DNA of 64,000 nt from Pycnopodia helianthoides (taxonomy: Eukaryota; Echinodermata; Asteroidea; Forcipulatida; Asteriidae): contig CM063250.1 in NCBI GenBank assembly GCA_032158295.1, positions 6,373,001-6,437,000 of the forward strand, written 5' to 3'. The notes beneath the pieces are model-generated. The model saw only the letters and a program-made list of their open reading frames with translations. It had not been told where the DNA came from and made no database searches. The translations under genes and the position numbers were made by a program. This document shows positions 21,818-31,272 of this stretch, in pieces (position 1 is the stretch's first letter; each line of letters opens with the position of its first letter).

Positions 21818-24282
21818 GCTGTAGTGCATCGTTTTGTATTTTAACAACAAAGTTTCTCCAATGCCAACTGCATCTTAATTCATACTTATCGTCATGTAAT
21901 GTGTGTTTTATGACGAGGTCAGAAGAATAAATTAAAATGACAGCTCAACAGGTGTAGAAAGTACAAATGACCGAGAAATGAAAATAGTGGTGGGAAAACA
22001 ACACTCTCTCAAATTGCTCATTGCAATTGTTCATGTTCATAAAATTAATTGTTTTCTCTCAATTGATGAAGTATTCTTTTTGGTTTTCTTTAAAAGATTG
22101 CCTTTTAGAAATGTCCGTGCTGTCCATTTGAATGCTGCCCTCAATATGGCCTTTGGCCAGAGATGCGGTTGGTACCAATTGTCACCTTGCTAAACGTGGA
22201 TGGCCTTAATGTTCTTGATGAAAATACCATGACAGTCTTTCACAGTTTTCTCAACAAGTAGGCACTTCATTCAAATAAAACTTTCACAGGTGACTTTTAT
22301 TATAGCTTTTTTTGATAAATTTGCCTACAAATGATCCAACCTTTAAGCACAAAATTAGAACCTTGAAAAAAAAAAGTTCAAATTTCCTTTTTCTGTTTAT
22401 TGTAACTGATAACAAATTTTAAAATCCCTTTAAATCACCGCTAGAAACGTTCCTATATTTAAAATTCACAAACATGCTCAAAACAGTTCTGTCAAAGAGT
22501 AATCACGTGTATTTTGTTCCCCTCTGTAAGCTATAGTATCACCCTAATGAATATTCATAATAAAGTTAGACACAGATCCAGCAGCGCCTGTAGATGTATC
22601 AAATTACAATCTCCACCTACTTGACATTCCAAAGGTCTGTAGATTCTGTTGTAAACAGGACCATTTGGAATGTACTAATAGGGTCTCAGGGGGGTGTTCT
22701 GTGGGTAGCGCTTGGATAGTTGAGGGCTGACATCACTTTTTTGAGGGGAGAGGGTATTCCTTTTCAGTCTGCACCATTTCCTGGAAGTTCTACAAGTCTG
22801 TCAGGTTTTGAGTAGGTACTTTGGGCTTGACCCCACTTAAGGTCATTGGTAATGCGAGACACATGTATGATGTAAGATGAATTGTACCTGTTACACAAAT
22901 AATGAGCCTGGAAGATTTGCTGTTTTATCGCAGATGAGGTTCTTAAGATTTATGTCTTTAAGAGTCCAATGAAGATAGGGGCATGTTTGCGGAATGAACC
23001 ATGGAAAAAAACATTCCTTTCTTAATAATCATTGACAAATGAAGCTGAAAGATTGACTGTCTAGAAGATCTTTGTTTCAAACTTTAAATTTCTAAAAACA
23101 AAAGCTGCTTTGTTTACAAGTATAAGGAAACAGATGAGGGATGTGTTAAAATTTGCCCTCTTTTTTGTTTGTGAACTGAAGCAACGAAGGAACAAAAGAA
23201 AACCGATTACATGAAATGCCATCTTAATAGTTTATAAATTCTTAATAGTTTATAAATTTATGTTAAATACTGCACAAAACCTTAAAGGTTTGGTTAGTTT
23301 TAAGTCAGTTTCCTAATTCTCAGTCCTGAAATTGTTCCTATATAAAAAGGCCATGCAAATTTTCAACTTGGAATTTTATATTTTCATTTAACTCAAAAGA
23401 GGCACCTGTTTGGGACAAACGTAACTGTGATCCGTTGTCAAGTTTTTTCCGTAGGTAAAAAGGGATTGTTTTCAACAATTTCTTTATCTAAGTGTGTTGT
23501 TTACATGTCCAGGTATTGCCTGATTAAATTTAAGCTCATTTGTTTGCCTAACTCATAAATTTTTATAATTTGGTCCATCATCCATTGACAATTGACAGAC
23601 ACTTGACAGACCAATTTCTTACACAAAAGATGCTGTAAGAGTTTTGTCCTGCCCTTTCTAACCAAACCACTGTCCCATGTTGATTGACACCTCCTCTAGG
23701 GTGTGTTGCATGGTCCAGCTTACGATCTAATGGCATATATATGAGCGGTCCAGTGTGTACGATGTGGTCAAGACAATGGAAATATCAAAATATGGAAGCA
23801 TGTGCTGACAGCGGCCCCGTTTTAACAAGCAAATGATTTGACCTAATGAAATTTGTTTTTTTCTTTATGATCAATTTATATCAGTTAGTTATCCAATTGA
23901 GGAAAATCTTCACAAGAGAAATGTCCTTAAGACAACTGGAGTTACTCTGAAATAATTTAAAAACTAACAACAACGTACGCAGCTCTTCTCAATAAAAAAC
24001 AACAAACACTGTAATTTGTTTTAACTTACACTGCAAATGCGCTACAGATATTATATGGCAGCAAACACAGTAAAGTTACCACTTGTCTACCGTCATGTTA
24101 GCAGTTTTTTCAATGGTTGTACATTAACTTTTTTTATTAAGTACCTGTTCAGGTACTTTATTAAAAAAAAGTTCAAACTTTGTGAATGTGACTGGACATG
24201 CTGGCCTTAACTGTCAAGAACTACTTTCAAATTTCAATCGAAAAAATGGACAGTAACAGCAGGTAACTTTTTCCGTCAATTT
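21818..24282. other. intergenic, nothing recognised
   Basis: No supported gene or clear repeat over about 2.5 kb. Direct repeats of CTTAATAGTTTATAAATT occur at about 23224-23259. An inverted pair around 24128-24172 (AACTTTTTTTATTAA, then TTAATAAAAAAAAGTT-type) is low-complexity. Confidence 0.35.
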
Positions 24283-24490
24283 TTGAAGTTGTGTGCTTTC
24301 AGTTGCTTGATTAAATCAATTAAAATATTTTACTGAGAAATTACTTCTTTCTCGAAAACTACGTTACTTCAGAGGGAGCCGTTTCTCACAATGTTTTATA
24401 CTATCAACAGCTCTCCATTGCTCGTTGCCAAGTAATTTTTTATGCTAACAATTATTTTGAGTAATTACCAATAGTGTCCATTGCCTTTAA
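24283..24490 (-). mobile_element. TTAA-flanked MITE, copy 2, truncated
   Basis: The reverse complement of the first half of the element at 28738-29129. It contains GTGTGCTTTCAG, AGAAATTACTTCTTTCTCG, CTACGTTACTTCAGAGGGAG and CAGCTCTCCATTGCTCGTTG, and ends AGTGTCCATTGCC with TTAA at 24487-24490. The other half and its TIR are missing. The intact end abuts the 15-bp minisatellite directly. Confidence 0.75.
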
Positions 24491-24922
24491 AGAGGCACGT
24501 GAATAAGAGGCACAGGAATAAGAGGCACATGAATAAGATGCACATAAATATGTGGCACATGAATTAAAGAGGCACACGAATAAGAGGCACAGGAATAAGA
24601 GGCACACAAATACGAGGCACAGGAATAAGAGGCACATAAATATGTGGCACATGAATTAAAGAGGCACACGAATAAGAGGCACATAAAAAAGATGCACATA
24701 AATATGTGGCACATGAATTAAAGAGGCACACGAATAAGAGGCACAGGAATAAGAGGCACACAAATACGAGGCACAGGAATAAGAGGCACATAAATATGTG
24801 GCACATGAATTAAAGAGGCACACGAATAAGAGGCACAGGAATAAGAGGCACACGAATAAGAGGCACACGAATAAGAGGCACAGGAATAAGAGACACAGAA
24901 TAGAACACAGGAATAAGAGGCA
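24491..24922 (+). repeat. 15-bp minisatellite, cluster 2, with higher-order structure
   Basis: About 28 units of the form AAGAGGCACANGAAT, interrupted four times by a 17-base variant starting ATGTGGCACATGAATTA at 24550, 24642, 24704 and 24796. The spacings between these variants are 92, 62 and 92 bases, so multi-unit blocks have been copied as wholes. The first unit follows the TTAA of a truncated MITE. Long open frames in all registers are a by-product of the 15-base period. Confidence 0.9.
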
Positions 24923-25428
24923 TGATGGTGATACTGACAACTCATCTTTTATAAATGAATCTAAAGGCCATGCCACACGAGGCAATTTACCGGCAAATCT
25001 CCAATCAGATTTAATTCGTTCACATTTCAGTTTTCTCATTATTTTCCTGGAGGGATAGTGAGTTGCAGCTAGAAGAATTTATCTTGTGCTGCCGAAGTGT
25101 TCCTTTTGCATGCAGTGCTTGCCTCCCAAGTTGCTTGTAAAAATTGCCCTTCAGGTGTTACATGGCCTTTAGTGCTTTGTTAAACCGGCCCCAGGCCTGC
25201 TTTAAATATTAAGCTTGTATGTCCATTCTTATGCTAAAACACTTTTTGGATGGTTTCAGAAACTTTTATAAAAAAATTACAACCGATTGGAAAATTTGTT
25301 GAAGTGCCAGGTGCAAAGTAGTACACTATATGGTGCGTTTCCTGCCATATAGACCAATGAAGGCATCAAACAACCACCAAGATTCTCCTGCTGACTCCAT
25401 CTCCACATTCTGACCATGATATCTGAGC

Positions 25429-25792
25429 AGGGCCTCAAAATTAACACTGGACCGCTGGCCCGAGGCCTGTGATTGTAGCGTCGTCCGGGCCAGTGAAATC
25501 ACAAACGGACAATCCCTCGTGTTTCCAGTTGAATAATAATACCTCATTGTGTAACATCTTTGTGAAAAAAAAATGTTGACGATGAATCTGATTTTCTTTT
25601 CAATTATGTTGAGTATCGAAGTACATTATGAGATGCCTTAGGAGATAGATCTTCTGGAAGTGTTTGTTCAACTCATTTTGATTCCGGCCTTGTAAAATAA
25701 ATTATGGTCAAGTAAACATGTTTAGCTATAAGCCCTGCGATCTTGTGGATTTCCCCCCCCCCACCCCCCCCCCCAACCCAAATTCGAGCCCT
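25429..25792 (-). mobile_element. MITE with AGGGCTCGAAATTT ends, copy 3 (inverted)
   Basis: Begins AGGGCCTCAAAATTAACACT and ends CAAATTCGAGCCCT, opposite in orientation to the copies at 15.2 and 21.5 kb. It contains a long interrupted C tract (25753-25774) where the other copies have GGGTGGGGGAGG. The interior is more diverged. Confidence 0.6.
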
Positions 25793-26751
25793 ACTGGGGG
25801 CTTTAAAGGGTGTTTGTAAGGTGGTCATGCCATTAACAAGAAATCAATATTTACAACAACTCATTAATTATTCATGCAGAAAAACATTAACATATGACCT
25901 CAACAGATGTTGGGAGTCACCAAGGCCAGCTCTTCAGAAATTCAATAAATAACTAAAGGAATTTCTTGGAGACCATTTTACTTGAGGAGGTCAAACCAGT
26001 AGGTCAAACTGCATACCTCACGAGAGTTATAAAATGCTGTCAATGTAGAAAAATAGTATAGGGAATAGTTGGGGATCTGTAGTACCTACTCCTACAACTA
26101 TCAGGGTTCTGCCCAAGATTTCTTTAGAGGTGGAAAAATGCTTTCCTGGAAACCATTGCAAGATGGATCAGTTACACGGTAGATCATATATACTCAAATC
26201 AAAGAAGTGTTCGTTAATTAATGGCTTCGGATACCATTTTCACTGGTAAATACCCAATTTTACGTTTCGTTGCAAAAACCTTTGAAAGAAAATTGCAAGT
26301 GTAATTTAAAATTTGGAAATGTGTGGTCATGGTGGTGGTCCGAAACAGCGAAAATTCTGCCAGGGGTGGTTGGGGAATCCTTAGTGCCGGGCGGGTTTTC
26401 CCGCACCGACCACTGTGGGCAGAACCCTGAACTATTATGAGTTCATTCCGCTATCCTGAACTACGAGTTCATTCCGCTATAGCGGACCAAACCTCACGTA
26501 GTTATAGGAGTACTATAGTACCAGATATTACCAGGGAATGATTAGCCTATAGCATTGCACAATTCAAGATGGTGGTCAATGACGCGTATTGCAATCCATC
26601 TATGAAAGGGGCCTATATCAAATATCTTTACACCAGTGACAGTGTCAGTGATGAGTGTGTACATTGTATGCATTTTGCAACATTTAAACTGTTATTCGCC
26701 TACGTGACTTCACTTTATCACCAAATCCAAACAAGAATTATGTTGGACTTA
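25793..26751. other. intergenic, nothing recognised
   Basis: No supported gene. A short duplicated phrase, GAACTAC/TATGAGTTCATTCCGCTAT, occurs twice around 26438-26480. Confidence 0.35.
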
Positions 26752-26973
26752 TTAAAGGGGCTGTGTCGTCATGATCAAAGCAGGCCTGTGGCTGTACAAT
26801 ACATGTGTGAACTCTCACCCAGTTACTGCATGCCTAGATTTGATATGGAGGGAGGGTGCGCACACATGCAGTAACTGAGTAAGATAGTTTTCCTTCCTCC
26901 ATCCATGGTAAGACTTAGCATACTAGTACAAGTCATAATTTACAGCCAAAGGCCTGCTTTGACATCCCTTTAA
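26752..26973. mobile_element. second TTAA-flanked MITE family
   Basis: TTAA at 26752-26755 and 26970-26973. The termini are AGGGGCTGTG and (inverted) AGGGATGTC. Both arms continue into TCAAAGCAGGCCT and TGGCTGTA. The interior holds CAGTTACTGCATG and its inverse CATGCAGTAACTG. Length is about 220 bp. The TTAA duplication again suggests T2/Kolobok- or piggyBac-type mobilisation. Confidence 0.7.
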
Positions 26974-27522
26974 GACAAACAATAGAATGACCATGGAGAA
27001 GTATTAACTTACCATGGTAAAACATACGGGTAAATTAACAAAGGAACAATAAAAGAAACATGACACACATGTAGGAATTTAATTAATTAGAGCAAATCAT
27101 GTAAATCATGAAATCTTGTTTAATTTTTGCAGAATAATTTCGCATTTTCAAAGTAAACCTGAGCTTTGGGGAAAAAGACTGACCAAGGCAAGTTCATGGA
27201 GACTGTGGGTAAGGACACGCCAAATTCAGGCTCGACATGTATGCTGCAAAAACCAACAAAACAAAAGACGCGCATAATTTGTGCACAAAACGCAGCTGTG
27301 TTGATGTTTTTGATAATGACGAGGTCTGAGCTGAGGTACGTGTGGGGGCGGGCGATACAATTTTTAGTAAGTCACAACAATACATAGACTACAGAGCAAG
27401 GAACCCACCGTAAGAATGCAGCGAGATTTTGTTTGTTTAATTCATTCCAGCCATTGTTAGCTGAATGGCCTACATAATTAAACAAGCTGCATGATTAAAA
27501 CAAAATAGGGAACGGTACTTAC

Positions 27523-27660
27523 ATACAAAACACGGCAAACCTGGCATTCATCAACGTCGATCAACGTCCGTCCCGTGTGTACTGTGTGCGTGTACAGAGT
27601 GTGTGCGCGATGCGATCGAGCGAGCAAGGCTTCAAAGAAAATGTGCTAATTAATGCCGAC
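27523..27660 (-). other. possible first exon of an unseen minus-strand gene
   Basis: A locally CpG-rich stretch (about 27550-27630) reads like a 5' UTR on the minus strand. An ATG lies at 27551 followed by nine codons (MNARFAVFC), and a consensus donor GTAAGT occupies 27522-27517. No following exon was recognised, and GTAAGT next to a short frame can occur by chance. If real, the peptide could begin a signal sequence. Confidence 0.2.
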
Positions 27661-28119
27661 GGCTGTTTTGTTTTCCAAAACAATGTTCAATTTCAAAGGA
27701 GGGCGCTAGACTAGCATAAGTGAACCTACTGTTATTACATTTACATTTTATTTGATTTTCCCTTCCCCCCCCCCTATTTTCAAGCCAGGCGGGGAGGGAA
27801 GGTTAGTACATTAAATCGAATGCTGTTGTATTTTATCAGTGACATTCAAATAACCATCGCCTGATTTTTTGTCAAAAGGGACCAACATTTAGTTTTTTTT
27901 CCCCGAACGTTTTTTGACAATGTCGATGTGCACGATTATTATAGGAATTGCAGCGCAAAATGCACGAATTACTGTAATGATATTGTTTGTAAATGGCTGC
28001 TGATATTCTGATATAAGTACTGGCAAGAATTCATTATAACATTAGTGTCTGACCAAAGGTAACGACGACTAAAAAAAGCACAGAACGGTGATTAAAGTCG
28101 GTCTTTCGGTGTCAGGACA

Positions 28120-28310
28120 CTAACTTCGTACCTTCGCCACTTCGTACCCTGGATACTTCGTCCCTTTTGAAGGTACGAAGTGCTTTGGACACTTCGTACC
28201 TTGGACACTTCGTACCTTCTTACAAGACACTTCGTACCTTCTACAGTCTTCACAAACAAGACACGTACCTCCGTTTACCTTCTCACCACAAGACACTTCG
28301 TACCTTCAAG
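28120..28310. repeat. degenerate ACTTCGTACC minisatellite
   Basis: About nine imperfect copies of ACTTCGTACCTTGGAC-like units, spaced 14 to 25 bases. At least one is inverted (AAGGTACGAAGTG at about 28170). No CRISPR-like regular spacing and no protein-coding sense. Confidence 0.75.
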
Positions 28311-28737
28311 ATTTACTAGCATTTCGCGTTTCTGGATTTCTGCATCTTTTCTACTAGGGTCATTCCATACAGGGCGGGGATCTTGCCATTCCCATACTGG
28401 TAGATGGATTTTGTACTTAAAGATGCTGGATCCGATTTTTGGCCAATTTGACCAGAAAATGTTGATTTAATAAATAGCTAGTTTGATCATGAAATTCAAG
28501 AAAGTTGTGTGCCTTTTAATTTCAGATATTGCACAAAAACAAATCCGTCAATCGGTTGCTAAATAAAAACTAAAAACGAATTATTGTCAGGATCCCCGAC
28601 ATTGTTTCAAATCCATCAACCATGTACAAAACAATTTTGCATGTAATATGTATTTTGCATTTTCCGTGGCATATATGCGAATTTTATTGTATGTAATTTG
28701 TTTCGAAACAGCATCATCCGCTCGAAGAATACATTGT

Positions 28738-29129
28738 TTAAAGGCACTGGACACTATTGGTAACTACTCAAAATAATTGTTAGCATAAAAACTTACTTGG
28801 TAACGAGCAATGGAGAGCTGTTGATAGTATAAAACATTGTGAGAAAGGCTCCCTCTGAAGTAACGTAGTTTTTGAGAAAGAAGTAATTTCTCAGTAAAAT
28901 AATTATTTGAATTGATTTTGAGACCTCACGCGTGAGGTCTCGAAATCAAGCATCTGAAAGCACACAACTTCCGTGTGACAAGGGTGTTTTTTCTTACATT
29001 ATTATCTCGCAACTTCGACGACCAATTGAGTTCAAATTTTCACAGGTTTGTCATTTTGTGCATATGTTGAGATACACCAAGTGAGAAGACTGGTCTTTGA
29101 CAATTACCAAAGGTGTCCAGTGTCTTTAA
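28738..29129. mobile_element. TTAA-flanked MITE (T2/Kolobok-like), copy 3, full length
   Basis: TTAA at 28738-28741 and 29126-29129. The left TIR is AGGCACTGGACACTATTGG and the right end reads CAAAGGTGTCCAGTGTCT. The centre has a near-perfect palindrome, TTTTGAGACCTCACGCGTGA then GGTCTCGAAA. The same interior order as 9588-9967 shows common descent; only this copy keeps the central palindrome. Confidence 0.85.
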
Positions 29130-29238
29130 AACATTTCTTTCGGCAAAAAACCTCAAGCGTTATGAATTTACAAGCATACCATCATGCCTTGACGGATATT
29201 ATGTGACCACGCTGGTGATATAGCGCCCTCCTTCAGTG

Positions 29239-29834
29239 AATGGACCTTTCTATTGAAACGTCACAGCCCGAGTTTTTGCCTACCAAGGTTGGAAAACTAT
29301 GGGAAGTCATAAATGCAAAGCAAAACAGTTTGTAACAATGTTACACAAATATTCAAACATACTGTTGAATTTGTTGGAAACAAAGCAACTAACCATGGGA
29401 TGTGTTTGTGTCAAATAAAAATTTGCAAAAGTGATGAACTTGGTCACATTGTCTGTTAACACGATTGAATGTTTTGCCAACATTCGGCTGTCCATGCCAA
29501 CCAGCGCAGTTTGTTTATCAACAATGGAAAGGAAAGAAACTGCGCTGGTTAGCATGGACGGCCGAATGTTAGCAAAACATTCAACCGTCTTAGCAGATGT
29601 TGGGTCCAAATTCAACATCTCTGCAAACGTTAAAAAAAAATACATCCATGATTGGTTGCTTTGTTTCCAACAAGTTCAACACTATTTTTGAATAATTATT
29701 TGTGTAACATTGTTACAAATTGTGGCTATATCTGTTTGTTTTTGCTTTGCATTTGTGGCTTCCCATTATAGTTTTCCGATCTTGGTTGGCAAAAACTCCG
29801 GCTGTGACGTTGCAATGGAAAGGTCTACATCCAT
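29239..29834. repeat. long foldback (inverted repeat, arms about 295 bp)
   Basis: The left arm carries GACCTTTCTATTGAAACGTC, AAATGCAAAGCAAAAC, TTGTAACAATGTTACACAAA and GTTGGAAACAAAGCAA. The right arm carries the same blocks inverted. The centre near 29530 pairs GCCAACCAGCGCAGTTT with AAACTGCGCTGGTTAGC. The arms have diverged by small substitutions and a few indels. Open frames on both strands are mirror images and not genes. Probably a foldback transposon or a large MITE. Confidence 0.85.
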
Positions 29835-30483
29835 AAATATAGTATAGCCCCCTCATCGACAAATCAAGAAACAAACGCGCCTAGTGTACGAAGAAACGAG
29901 GAGCTATATAAAGCATTAATAGTTTCCTCTCCAAAACTATGTTAATTTCTCTTGATCCATGAATAATTTACAGATGAAGGGGCTTATTGTTGACCAACAG
30001 GACCCTGAATGGAAATTCAAAACAGTCCATGGTTTCGAGTCAAATAAAGAGAAGATTAATTTGTAAAAACTGAAAATCTCTGACCCTTCCCAACTAACAG
30101 ATGATTGAAAACAAATAATGCTGGAGATGGAAATGGGACCAGGTTGGAGGGGGGGGGGGGGCATCTGGTGCTCGATATGGGACATGGTGTACCCCCTCCA
30201 TTTTTCGTTGTGCTTGGAATAACAGGAATTCTTTAGAGGATTTTACGAGGTGGGGGGGGGGGGTGCTGGGATATACCCTCTGGGCCATATGGAGTGGGAA
30301 TTGACCCTAGACTCACCAACTAAAGGTCTAAGGCAATCAGGGAGACTTTGAACAAGGGAGATATTTAGAATTATGATAGCGAAAAAGTTTCCATGATCAG
30401 GGAAATTTTCAAATGTGTTCACTAATAAAACATTGACAGATTGGAATGAATAGGAATTGAACTGCCTCGAGCTACCCGCCAAT
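29835..30483. other. intergenic, nothing recognised
   Basis: Two G runs (30149-30160 and 30252-30261) and AT-rich DNA. No supported gene. Confidence 0.4.
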
Positions 30484-30650
30484 GCCAATTTCGGTGGTCT
30501 ACTAGTAAAACATCTGCTCTAGAAAGGCAAAGGTCATGGGTTCGAATCCCACACAAGTAATATGTCTGTGTGTTTTTTTCACAGGACTCGGGAAAGTACT
30601 GAGTACTCAGCGCTTTACACACATTGGTGTGTGGGTAAAACCAAGGAAAG
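30484..30650 (+). repeat. tRNA-derived SINE, family B, copy 2
   Basis: The same order of motifs as 4332-4490: TCGGTGGTCTACTAGTAA, CATCTGC, GGTCATGGGTTCGAATCCCA (intact B box), ATATGTCTGTG, a T run, CACAGGACTCGGGAAAGT and TGAGTAC. It diverges after about 30620. Confidence 0.65.
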
Positions 30651-31121
30651 CTTGGTTTATATGCAATGAACTTTTTGCAGAATCAGGGAGAGTTGGCAGC
30701 TCTGCTGCAAGGGGTCTATGGGACAAAGTGATACAATGCGCACCTTTATTTAAGTATTTATGGATAAACAGGCAGACAGACAGAGAAGTCAAATCAATAC
30801 ATTATAAATTAATGTTCCATCCTGGACAAATTTATTAAAACCTCTCTGAATTCATAACAAATCCCAGTCCTCATGCACATCTCCATTGTGTGCGTAATAA
30901 AATAATCCACTCATAGCCAAAACTCAGTCTTTGCAATTCATTCAAACATCTACATCCTATGACAAAAAGGGTACTGATCATCATGTCCTTTTATGTTTTT
31001 TTCTCTCTCAAAGGACTCTCTTACCCCCTAACTCATCAAATCAGAGTTTTAAGTACTATATCAAACATTAAAACATGGGGAATACATTCAAACAAGTTTT
31101 TTTTTTTTTCAAACATGGCCA

Positions 31122-31272
31122 GGGGCTTGATTTCACAAAACAGTAAAATTCATCTTAAGATGAGTAGCTAATATCACCATGGTGATTTGTATTGTGACAT
31201 CACACTTTGCTTGGCAACTAAGATCGATTCACATCTCAAGATGAATCTTGGCTCTTTGTGAAATCGGCCCCC
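31122..31272. mobile_element. MITE with GGGGC...GATTTCACAAA ends
   Basis: Left end GGGGCTTGATTTCACAAAA; right end TTTGTGAAATCGGCCCC. The subterminal ATTCATCTTAAGATGA is matched by TCTCAAGATGAAT. The roughly 150-bp body has no coding capacity. It lies near the likely end of the cyclin D transcription unit. Confidence 0.7.

Noticed and set aside
24491..24922. CRISPR array
   Set aside because: Units are directly adjacent with no unique spacers, and the DNA is eukaryotic.
24452..25058. Several overlapping open frames with periodic Cys-Ala-Ser-Tyr or Lys-Arg-His-Arg peptides
   Set aside because: They arise from the 15-base tandem array, which keeps all frames open because 15 is divisible by three.
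29307..29691. Opposing open frames of 112 and 86 codons
   Set aside because: They are mirror images produced by the foldback arms.
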